Shown piece by piece: positions 12,201-21,971 of a stretch of 64,000 nucleotides of DNA. Location of the stretch: contig NC_082604.1 in assembly GCF_030936135.1 (NCBI RefSeq), forward strand, positions 1,490,501 to 1,554,500, given 5' to 3'. Below the pieces are notes generated by a model. The model was given only the letters and a program-made list of their open reading frames with translations. It made no database searches and was not told where the DNA came from. The translations under genes were made by a program, and so were the position numbers. This DNA comes from Gavia stellata. Taxonomy: Eukaryota; Chordata; Aves; Gaviiformes; Gaviidae. How positions within the stretch are numbered: the stretch's first letter is position 1; every line of letters starts with the position of its first letter.

Positions 12201-15200
12201 GCGTTTACTTTTGGTTCGTGGCTCGCCGATCACAGCTGGTGCAGCTGACTATGATGACTGTGTTTTTACGTGCAGCTCTTCGTGTTCTGTTGGACTTTCC
12301 TCCCATCCTCTCTCCGGTTGGATCCAGGCTGTCACAGCCCGGTTTGTCATACTGTGGCCCGTCAGCGGGAGGCTGTAGACCATGCCAGCTGAAGTTGGTG
12401 TTTGCACTTCGGTAAGAACAGCTGGAAGGAGCGGTTCAGTGTCTTCCACGTTGTACAAGCTGGAGGCTACGAAAGCCAGCACCCTGTGCAGCAGGACCAT
12501 GCATGAGGACCCTTTGGCCAGCAGGACGGTAGAAAGGCCCACCAGCTCCAGCCCGCGCAATCCATGTGCCCCCATCGACCCACAGACTGGGCAGGCTTGG
12601 AGCTTTCCTTGCTCACTTGGGAGAGTGGGAACCACCAGTGTGACCATCTCATGCTGTAAATGGGGCTATATCATCTTAAAACAACTTAACGCTCAGGCGA
12701 GATCCACTGCATTTTGGAAATGGCGGTGGAAAACATGGAGTTCACACTGAGTTTAAAAAGCTTTTAAGATCGGAGAAGTCAGATCAAGCTTGATGATAAA
12801 AAGTTCCTTTCTGGTGGGCATCAAACCTTCAAAAGATCCTGTACGTGTCCCAGCTAGAATTCACTGCTGTTGAGACATGCTGGTTGCCTAATTAGCGCTG
12901 GAAAAGACCCACCGCTCATCATTATCCAGGCAAAGCACGGGTAGATGAAGTGCTTGGTCCAAAGGGCTGCCCCTGAGCTCAGGCACTTTAAAGTCTGGCC
13001 AAGGTGAGAAGATCTGATGAAACGGAGACCCAGGTGGGGCTGAGCACAAGAGCTGGGCTGGGAGGAGGAGCTGTCGCAGCGGGGAAGCAGTCCTCTTGTT
13101 TGAAAGCAGGGCGTAATTAGTCCGTTACAGATGCTGTTGGGTTATTGATTGGTTTTCTGTATTGAAAAATCTCAGTTATATAAAAAAAAAAAAAAAATCA
13201 GTTTAGTGTTTCTTTGAGATCCCCATCTTCTGGAGTGATGTGATTACGGGAGATGCTCAGCTTTCTTACCAAGGAAATCCTTACAGCCCTACAAAGGGCT
13301 CATTTTCTAGCTCTCGGTGGTTGCTGAGAAAAGCTTGAAGTGAACAAGCTCTAAAGCCCCAGAAAACTGAAAGAACAGCAAAATAAATGGCAGCGGAGCA
13401 GAGCAGGAGGCTGTCGAAAGAGCTTAGCAGGCTCTGCCTGAAGTAGGCTGTGTCTTGCCAAAGGCCAAAATTAGGAGAGTGGTGGTGAAAGTGCAATTTC
13501 TCACTCTCCCGCCTCTAAGTCCAGGGCTGCTGACACAGCTGGGGGAGCCAAAAGTGGCTGGCACCATGGGGACGTAAAATTGTGCTGCCGGTGTTAAAAA
13601 TTCCCAAGGGCAATATGCAAAGTGTGGTCGTTCGGGGAGGGACTATCAGATAAAAAGCCGCTGAACCTCTACTTTCTTTCCAGGTATATCAAATGTCTCA
13701 TCATTTTCAGCCTTAGTCTGGGACTCATCTTCCTGTTGGGATTCTTCCGTATGAAGAATAAAAATTACATGTAAGTGAAGCAAAAGTAAGGTTGCATGAC
13801 TTCGTCTGCCCAGGGCAGCAAGGATCTGACCCGTGACACTTGATTTAACTCTCATGGGGTTTAGGCTAATATTGGAAGGGCAGCAGCCCAAAGTTAGGTC
13901 CTAGAGCCTAGATCCACATTTGGGCAGGCAAGGGATCAGATTAGCCAAAGTGCAGCTCCTTGGGGCAAAATCAGCTGTATGGAAAAAGAAAACGTGATTG
14001 AGCTGAAGCCTTTGGGTAAGTGAGGACCTGAAGAAGCAGAAAACTGTCCAACAGCTACGCCTGAGGGACGAAGCTTGTTTGGGTTGGTGCCTTGGACCGG
14101 CTGCGGGTGTGGTGTCAGGAGAACCTGCTGGGGTTTGGCTTTGCCAGGTCTCAGAGATGGGGTATGGCACTGGAGAGGCTGTTTTCCCCACCTGTCACCT
14201 TCCTGCAGAATCTCGAAGAGCCACAAGGAGCTGCTGATACCGTCCACATCTTGCCGCGCCAGGACTAACGTCATGTTCCTCAAGACCCACAAGACAGCCA
14301 GCAGCACCATCCTGAACATCATGTTCAGGTTTGTGGAGAGGTACAACCTCACCGTCGCCCTCCCAGCTGGCCAGCTCGTCCACCTGGGCTACCCGAAGAC
14401 CTTCCTTGCCGACTTTGTGGAGGAATTTCAAGCCATAGGACAAAACTACAATATCATGTGCAACCACCTGCGGTTTAACGCCTTGGAGGTAAGAAAGAGC
14501 CAAGATACGTGCGGAGAAACCTGGTTGAACAAGCAGTGCCTCTGGACTAACAGTCTCTCTTCTTCCTCCCCACAAATAAATAGGTGCAAAAGGTGATGGC
14601 AGCAAACACCTTCTACTTCTCCATCCTGAGGAACCCCATTCATCAGCTGGAGTCTTCCTACGTCTACTACAAGGACAGTGTCCCTGCCTTCAGGATCTCC
14701 AAGGACGTGAACAAGTACCTGGCGTCACCGATGAAGTATTATCGTCCGGCGGATTACAAGCAAAACATCTACGCCAGGAATATCATGTGGTTTGACTTTG
14801 GCTACAATAATAATGCAAAGGACAACAAAAAGTACATCCAGGCGGTCTTGAAGAAGATTGAACGGAACTTCCATCTGATCTTGATAGCAGACTACTTTGA
14901 TGAGTCCATGATCCTCTTGAAGCACACTTTGTGCTGGGATCTGGATGACGTGATTTACTTTAAGCTCAATTCCAGAAGCCAGGACACTGTCCAGACCTTG
15001 ACTCCGGAAAGCAAGGAGCGGATAAAAGTGTGGTGCTCGCTGGACTGGAAGCTCTACCTGCACTTCAACCAGAGCTTCTGGCGGAGAATTGAGGAGACCA
15101 TAGGACTTAAGGAGCTGGAAAAGGAGGTGAATCACCTGCGAATGAGACAGAAGGAGCTCATGGAGACCTGTCTCTTGGACCAGGAGGCAGTGGGGAAGGA

Positions 15201-15444
15201 ACACATCAAGAACAAAGCTCTCCTGCCTTTCCAGTCAGGGGCTGCAAATATCCTTGGGTACAACCTCAGACAAGACTTAGACAACAGGACTCTGAGAACC
15301 TGCCAGAAAATGATTATGCCAGAGCTCCAGTACATGTCCTATCTTTACGCTGTTCAACATCCGCACAAGAAGAGGAAGCAGTTAGGGTTGCCCTTGCTGT
15401 GGCCCAGTTTCCAGGAGAAGATGCAGCTCCCAGCTCCCAGCTAG
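9281..15444 (+). CDS. GAL3ST2: Galactose-3-O-sulfotransferase 2
   Basis: A Golgi type II membrane enzyme that transfers sulfate from PAPS to the 3-hydroxyl of terminal beta-galactose on glycoproteins and glycolipids. Coding exons are 9281-9306, 13684-13770, 14209-14488 and 14584-15444; all junctions are GT-AG and keep frame, giving 417 residues (human about 398). Residues 1-9 (MKTPGCTSR) are a short cytoplasmic tail. Residues 10-30 ([21 protein letters not shown]) form the signal anchor. [11 protein letters not shown] at about 61-71 is the 5'-phosphosulfate loop. [12 protein letters not shown] at about 145-156 is the 3'-phosphate site. Sequons lie at N84 (NLT), in NQS and in NRT. The C-terminal [20 protein letters not shown] is typical of the family. 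The start is placed by splicing to the membrane anchor and is less certain than the catalytic exons. Introns 1-3 hold a CR1 tail and a short repeat, noted separately. It is followed by NEU4 on the same strand. Confidence 0.93.
10407..10448 (+). repeat. Short dispersed repeat, copy A (unidentified)
   Basis: These 42 bases in GAL3ST2 intron 1 match 21215-21256 at about 36 positions. They share the uninterrupted core GTGACAGCCCCTGCGAG. The similarity weakly extends about 20 bases upstream (CCCCACG...). I do not recognise the family. Confidence 0.55.
10817..10882 (-). mobile_element. CR1 LINE 3' tail, reverse orientation
   Basis: The plus strand reads AATCACAGAATCACAGAATC, then ATTAAGGTTGGAAAAGACC and ATCATCAAGTCCAACC. 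This is the reverse complement of a CR1 3' end with its octamer tail. Only about 66 bases remain. It sits in GAL3ST2 intron 1, antisense to the gene. Confidence 0.88.
14569..14583 (+). promoter_or_regulatory. Acceptor of GAL3ST2 last exon with embedded AATAAA
   Basis: The last 15 intronic bases read CCCACAAATAAATAG before the exon start at 14584. The branch/acceptor region therefore contains the canonical poly-A hexamer AATAAA immediately before the splice site. The pyrimidine tract (CTCTCTTCTTCCTCC) lies just upstream. Whether the hexamer is used is unknown. Confidence 0.6.
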
Positions 15445-18440
15445 GGCACGCCACAACCCACTGCGGTTTCCCACTGCTTTGCACCACCACCCTGTGGCTG
15501 GCCCACCAGGACCCTTGTGCACGAGGGGGAGGCGGGGGTCTTTGTTTGGGGCCACCAAGCTGGTGGTGGGTCCCTTTTTGGGAACCTTGAGCCAAAGGCT
15601 CTGTGTTGGCCGGATCCTGCGTGATCCCTCCTCCTTGCTCCCAGGCAGGGGGACAGCCCGCTGCTGCTGAGTGCTGGGCAGGCTTTCAGCAGGCTTAGAC
15701 ATTCCTGCCTTTTAATCATTAATCATGAGCTTGATCATTTTGTTTGCATTTGACTTTATTTAATAGCCGTCATTACGTCCAGGCTGGTCACATCTCACTA
15801 GAGCAAGTCCTGATTTTCAGTGTTTAGGGGGAAAAAAAGGGGAGGGAGAGGGAAACAAGGAGGAGAGCGCAACGAGGGGACGCAGCGCTTGAAGGAGTGG
15901 GAGAGATGTTGGGTCTCCCATCCAGCAGCATCCATGCTTGATGATGTCTAACCACTGTGCAATGCCGGGGCCGCTTTTCAGCCGGGAGTCCTGAGCACCG
16001 TGCCCGAAGCTGGGCGCACTGGCTGGCAGCCTGTCCCCACTGGCACGTGAGACGTCCCTCTCATGCATGTCATGAGGTGCGGGGGGCCTCTGCACCACTT
16101 GGGACAGCTTGGTCCCGTTTTGTGGTTTCACCCCTCTCTCTTGGATGAGGGTCCCCAGCCCCTGGACATGGATGGTCTCTTGGGCTCAGCATCCCTGAAG
16201 CCCTTTATCAGCAGAGGCTTCATCGGGCACCCTTGCTGTGTTGGCCAAACTCTCTCCAACAGGGATTAGGAGAGGGGTGGAGGGAGGCACGGCTCTTGCT
16301 CGTTTAGGTCATGCCCTTGTTATTGAAGGAGGTAATTAAACCTGCCTGGGACGTCTTTGCTTGTTTGGCAGCTCCCTCCTGCCACGCCAGTGCTGGGAAG
16401 GTTTGTCAGAAGGACGGCAGTGCCAAGCCCAACAGCTTTGACGTCACCGCCGTTAATGATTGCCCATTGCCGGTTTCCTATGCACCTGCCATCCCCAACG
16501 GTGCAATATTTCAACACTTAGCCAGCGTCTCCTCCCACTTGCGCTGGTTGGGGTGGCGGCGGGGATGCAGATGGTGCGACTGGGATGATGGATCCGGAGT
16601 CACTTGGCTTGCAGCTTCGCCTTGGCGGCTAAGTAGCCCGGCAGCATCTCAGCCCAGGAAGCAGGAGAGATGCTGTTGGAGGGGAGCAGAGCTGGGATTT
16701 TCCTTGGCTACGTTTAAACCCGGCAGGTAGCCAGGGAGGCCAGCTGAGGCAAGGGTTAACCTCCTGCAATGCAACCTGTGCTCCACACGATGTACAACCA
16801 GAGCAACGGGGGTTAACAGCACCCACACAGTTTTCTGCTCCAGCAACCCTAGCTAAAATTAACCAGGCTTAGGAGGCATTTGTAACTAGCCAGGGCAGGG
16901 GAGATGGCAGCCGCACGTTCAGCCTGGGCAATCCCTGGGGGCCTTTCCCAGCCGATTCTGCAGCTGGAGCCTGGGCTTTCACCTTGGAGCTTCTGATCCG
17001 TGACTTCCTGTGTGAATTTTCTTGAGCCCCTTTAGATGCTGAGAATGGAATATAAGCATCAAATCATTGCTTAATGCCTGACCTGTGGGTGCTTGGGGGG
17101 GTCCCAGGGAGGGTGGGACCCTCTGGACCACAGCCCACGGGCCGGGGAGCTCACGTCTAGGGTGGACCACGGTGAATGTGGGTTGCAGCACCTGGGCAGG
17201 GAGGTCTGGCTTCTCGCAGCCTGTGGGAGGAGGGAAACTGAGGTAGAAGAAGCAAACACACCCCCCCACCTGCAGATCCCTTTGCCTCTCCTCCCTGGGG
17301 GTCTGAGCAAGGCGGCTCAGCACCCACGGGGGCCCCCGGCTCTGCCCGGGCTGATAACGGTGCCTTTGTGCCGTCTGGCGCTGCACAAGCGGCCACCACT
17401 GCTGACTCAGGGCTTTTTCCCGGCCACTGTCGCTGCGGGAGCCCCGTGACCCATCGGTGGGGGGACCCTGCAAGGCAGGGGTGGGAACGAAGCAGTGAGG
17501 CGACGGGCTCTGCAGAAAGCCGGTGGCTGCGGGAGCCAGCGTTACCCGGTGGCAGGGGCGAGGGGCGGAGGGGAGACCCCCAGCTGAGCAGGACCCGGTG
17601 AGTGCCTTCACTTTCTCCGTGGGGTGTTTGATCAGCAAAAGCTCCTAATTAAAACGCAGGTGAAAGCCGCCCTCGGTCGCTCCAGCTGCGCGCCCGGAGT
17701 GGGCTGCCCATCTCCTCCTGCGGTGATAACCTGGGACACGTAACCTGGGGAGAGCTGACCGCGGTGGCACTCATGCTGTCACCAAAGGATAGGCGCTCAG
17801 GGACCACTCGCACCCCACTGCCGCATGGACAGTCTGGCTGGGGACCCCACGGTTCATGTTGTGCACCCCAGGTTTCCCCTGCAGGGCAGGGGGCAATGAG
17901 GAGCCGGCTGGGTCCGCTGCGCTGGAGGCACCAGAAATAGAGAACAAAACGCTCCCTGACCCCCTCAGAGGACCCTGGGCTGGTCCCGGGGTCTTGGCCG
18001 TGCTGAGATGGGCTTTGCCCCTCCAACACCCGCTTGATGATGGGAGCGGGGAGCCGCAGGTCTCACCCTGCCTCAATTTACCAGAAACCCCTTTTGAAGA
18101 CCATGTTGAAGATCAATTTAATTTTATTTTTATTCCGGGGTAGCTCAGGTCAGCCTCTTCAGTGTTACCCAAAATCCCGTCCCACCTTCAAGTGGCGGTG
18201 ACTTGCCCCCGCGGCAGCACACGTTCAGCCCCCTCTCAACCCCAGCCCTGCCCGTAGCGACCTGCCCTCCAGCCCAGGCCTCCAGGGGGGTTCTCCAAAC
18301 CCAAACCCACCAAGTTAAACCCCAAATCCCTCCAAGGACAACCCAGCTCCCAGCCCACACCCACAACCATGCCCAGCAGCCGGTCCCTCCCGTTTCATCA
18401 ACCCCCCGGGGTGGGGCTGCCTCTTTCTGCCGCAGATGCC
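15445..18440. other. GAL3ST2 3' flank and NEU4 upstream region
   Basis: This GC-rich interval has no coding exon I can support. It starts with the GAL3ST2 3' UTR; an ATTAAA at 16335-16340 is a weak poly-A candidate. Near 17091-17125 it has several G runs that could form a quadruplex. It ends with the pyrimidine-rich acceptor before the first NEU4 coding exon. The long open frames on both strands reflect GC bias. Confidence 0.45.
17440..17597 (+). promoter_or_regulatory. Possible NEU4 promoter or 5' noncoding exon
   Basis: A CpG-containing, GC-rich segment ends in GGACCCG|GTGAGTG, a good donor at 17598. The first NEU4 coding exon begins just after an acceptor (TTTCTGCCGCAG at 18435), so an upstream noncoding exon must exist. 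This segment is a plausible place for it, about 840 bases away. The left boundary is a guess. Confidence 0.22.
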
Positions 18441-20525
18441 ATGGGTTCCCGGCACTTCCCCGCCCGGACCGTGCTCTTCGAGAAGGAGTCCAACGGCGTC
18501 ACGTACCGCGTACCTGCCCTGCTCTACCTGCCCTGTGTGGCCAAGCTTCTGGCTTTCGCGGAGGAGCGGCTGAGCGCCGATGATGCCCACGCCAACCTGC
18601 TGGTGCTGCGCCGCGGCACCGTCTATGGGAGCTACGTGGAGGTGGGGTGGAGGATGCACCCAGGGTCGGGGGGACATGTTGGGCTGGGGGCAAGGAGACA
18701 GCCAGGTTGTTCTCCTCCACTGCTTGTGCATGGCACAGCCGAGCTCTGGAAGGCACAGGGAGGTGGGAGGGGGGTGGGTGAAGTGGGGTGGTCCTGACCC
18801 CTCTCCATCCTCTCCTCCTCCTCCCGGGGCAGTGGGAAGACATGCGTGTGCTGGAGACGGCGACGCTGCAGCACCACCGGTCGATGAACCCCTGCCCGCT
18901 CTACGACGAGTTCACCGGCACCCTCTTCCTTTTCTTCATCACGGTGCTGGGCAGGACGCCCGAAGCCTACCAGATCGTCACCGGCCAAAACGTCACCCGC
19001 CTCTGCTGCGTCACCAGTGCTGACCAGGGCCTGAGCTGGAGCACGGCCATGGACCTGACGCAGCAGGTCATTGGCGGGGCCATCAAAGGTAGCCCACCGG
19101 AGAGGGGCGAGGAGGGGGGAGGACAGCCAGCAAGAGCGCGGCCATGGGGTTTGGCCTCCTGGAGCCACCCGTGGTGTGGCTGGAGGTGGCCTCGGGTTAG
19201 GAAGCCCATGAGCATCAAAGAGATGGGGTGGAGGAGGACCTCAAGCAGAAGGGAGAGAGGACGGAGGGAGTAGCTCTACTGCTTGCACGGGGGGAGAGAA
19301 GACAGAGAGGCCCCGTAGCTATGGGTAGGACCTTATGTGTGAGGACAACTGGGCAGCACTGGGCTCTGCTGCCCTCCCACCCCACCACCTTGCTTGGCTA
19401 AGCTGGGGGGATGCTCTGGAGACCCTTCCACATTGGGCATGGAGGGGGCACCATGGAGGCCACTCTTCACCCCCATCCCATCTCCGCTCCCCAGACTGGG
19501 CAACATTTGCGCTGGGCCCCGGGCACGGGATCCAGCTGCGGTCCGGCCGGCTGCTGGTGCCCGCCTACAGCTACCACATCGACTGCAAGGAGTGCTTCGG
19601 GCAGCTCTGCAAGACCACCCCTCACTCCTTCGCCTTCTACAGCGACGACCACGGCCGGGGCTGGCGCTTCGGCGAGTTCATCCCCAACCTGCAGACGGGC
19701 GAGTGCCAGCTGGTCTCGGTGGACGAGGAGGACGGTTCCAACGTCCTCTACTGCAACGCCCGCAGCCCCTTGGGCTACAGGGTCCAGGCACTCAGCACGG
19801 ACGACGGGGCTGTCTTCCATGGGGGGCAGCTGGTCCAGCGGCTGGTTGAGCCCCCCCATGGCTGTCACGGCAGCGTCATCGGCTTTCCCGCACCTTTCGT
19901 GTATGTCCCTGCTGTCCCCCAGGGCTCAGCTCGTCAGCTGCTCCCCGGGATGCTCCCCAGGTTTCGGCACTTGCCCGCCCAGCCGGCAGCGGGTGATAAG
20001 CTGCTCACCGTGGCCACCGGCAGCCACCAAGAGCCAGCTGAGCCCAAGGAGGGCTGTCCTACCCCAGGGCATGACAGCCATGCCCACAGCATCGCCTCGG
20101 TCCGAGGGGACCCTGCGGTGACCCCCAGCCCCGCTCCCTTCTTCCAAGCGCCGACGTGGGTCCTCTACTCCCACCCCACCAGCTCCATGTCACGGGTCAA
20201 CATGGGAATTCACCTGAGCACCTTCCCCAGGGATGTGGAAAGCTGGACCGAGCCGTGGGTCATCTACGAGGGCCCAAGTGCTTACTCAGACCTGGCTTAC
20301 ATGGAGCTGCCCTACAACGAGGTCTCCATCTCTGGTAGCCCAGCCATCGCTTTCGCCTGCCTCTACGAGAACGGGACACGGTCGCCCTACGAGCAGATTT
20401 CCATCAGCATGTTCACACTGCACGATGTGCTCCAGAACATCCCCCTGACAGCCACTGCTCCCCGGCGGGACGGTGGCCTCCCACGCCGCAGGAAGCAGGG
20501 GCGAAGGAATTGCCGTGTCTCCTAG
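18441..20525 (+). CDS. NEU4: Sialidase 4 (neuraminidase 4)
   Basis: An exo-alpha-sialidase that removes terminal sialic acid from gangliosides, glycoproteins and oligosaccharides. Coding exons are 18441-18641, 18833-19088 and 19495-20525, with GT-AG junctions, giving 495 residues (human 484-496). The start MGSRHFPARTVLFEKE aligns with human NEU4 and lies 5 bases after an acceptor. YRVP at 22-25 supplies the first arginine of the triad; R242 and R386 are the likely partners. D48 is the likely acid/base, and Glu222 (GECQL) with Tyr416 (AYSDLA) the nucleophile pair. Asp boxes are SADQGLSW (129-136) and SDDHGRGW (202-209); STDDGAVF (253-260) is degenerate. Residues about 286-371 form the Pro/Ala/Gly-rich insert typical of NEU4. 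The C-terminal 22 residues are strongly basic. It is convergent with TM4SF19, 1.4 kb between stop codons. Confidence 0.95.
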
Positions 20526-20693
20526 TGCCCCCCCGGGCCAGGTCCCCCCAGTCCCCCAGCGCTGGACCCCAGGGCATGAACCCAGAACCCAGCTCACTAG
20601 GATGCTCACAGCCCGGGGTCCTGCCACCGGCCAGCACGACCACATCACACCGAAGGCATGCGCTACCGTCCCAAAACTGGGTTTTATCTCATT

Positions 20694-20699
20694 TTTATT
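20694..20699 (-). terminator. Candidate TM4SF19 polyadenylation signal
   Basis: The plus strand TTTATT reads AATAAA on the TM4SF19 strand, about 1.27 kb past its stop codon and only 170 bases beyond the NEU4 stop. It lies in an AT-rich pocket within GC-rich DNA. Use would make the TM4SF19 3' UTR run almost to the NEU4 coding end. Confidence 0.35.
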
Positions 20700-21214
20700 G
20701 CTGATTTTTAATTATATAGTTGGTTGGGCATGGAGGCTTATGCCACCAGCCCAGCCCCAGGCTCCTTTCCGAGCACATGAGCTGCCCCATGAAATACGTA
20801 ATGGGAGGCAACAGCAGCGATGCAGGGGCGAAGGCAGCTGGGGGTACCCCCTGTCACCCACCTGTGCCGGGTGCTGGGTCCCGGGGGACACGATGTTCCG
20901 GCTGTGCCATACCTGGTACTACCACCCCGCTCCAAGGGGTTTCCTCCCATGGTCATAAATATTTATGTTCCTTTTTTACTGCTCCTTTTTAATGATCCTG
21001 TTCGAGCAAATTCCTTTTTCTCAACGGTCTCTCCAAAATTGCCCAGTTACTGTTTAATCTGGCTGACTGCTTTTTTTTTTTTTTAAGCTACCGTGGACAT
21101 TGCTACTTCCCCCTGAATCTTAATGGTTTTAGGGCAAACCTCCTCCCAGCACAGGCAGGTTCAAGCCTGTACCCACGCTCAGTCCCTGTATCCCCACGCG
21201 GAGACGGGGGATGC

Positions 21215-21256
21215 GCGGAAGCCGGTGACAGCCCCTGCGAGCGCAGCAGTGGGTGG
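21215..21256 (+). repeat. Short dispersed repeat, copy B (unidentified)
   Basis: This is the partner of 10407-10448, same orientation, with about 6 differences in 42 positions. It lies between NEU4 and TM4SF19. It is not tandem and not CR1 3'-end sequence. Confidence 0.55.
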
Positions 21257-21971
21257 TGCGGTGGGGTCCCGGGCGGGCGGGGAGGAGCGGCTGCTCCTAA
21301 CGTTTGCTGTGTGTGTGTTTGTGGGTGAACTTTGGGGGGGGCTACACCTCATTTCCAGCACTACCTCCTTCAGCACGACTCCATCCAAGTCCCCCAGCCC
21401 CAGCCGGAGCCCGGCTCGGCTCCTCCGGTCTCCTTCATCCCTCGTGCCCTGCGCGGGAGACAAACACCAACACAAACTGCCCTAAATACAGATTGATTAA
21501 CGAAAATAAGTTAGTGTTCCAGCTCTTATCTCTACCAATACCAGCGTGACACATTTTGCACTTGGGCGGGTGGAGGCTGAGGAGGAGCGGCCGGGGAAGC
21601 CGTTGGGCTCATGCCCGGATGCCAGGAGCCAGCTCCTCACCTCCATCGCTCACTGGGCCGGCTTCCAACCCCAAATGGCTGCCAGCCCCAAGGGCATCCG
21701 CTCCAGGGCGGAGGGAGAGGTAGTGCCCGGGCCGAGGGCTCTGCACAGAGGCAGCCCTTTGCACGCTGGCCCTATGCACATCTCTGACGTCTCGTGCGGG
21801 CTGGGGTGTCTGTCCCCCGTGGGGGAGTCTGTCTGTCTTGCACTGGGCTCTTGCACCGGGCTGGTATCACAGCTTGTACCGTATCCCCGCCGTGGCATTT
21901 GCCACTGGCCGAGGGTCACCCGGGGACGACACCTCCTCCAAGCACCAGCCTCCTGGCACCATCGCGGGTCC

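Larger units (their letters stand above)
20526..21971. other. Tail-to-tail spacer between NEU4 and TM4SF19
   Basis: The stretch holds both 3' UTRs, whose lengths are unknown. No good plus-strand AATAAA for NEU4 was found. A reverse-strand hexamer at 20694 could serve TM4SF19. It also contains a T run at about 21070-21084 and repeat copy B. This is where the human 2q37-type and 3q29-type blocks meet. Confidence 0.5.

Noticed and set aside
14195-15204. Reverse-strand frames of 136-159 codons
   Set aside because: They are antisense shadows of GAL3ST2 exons 3 and 4.
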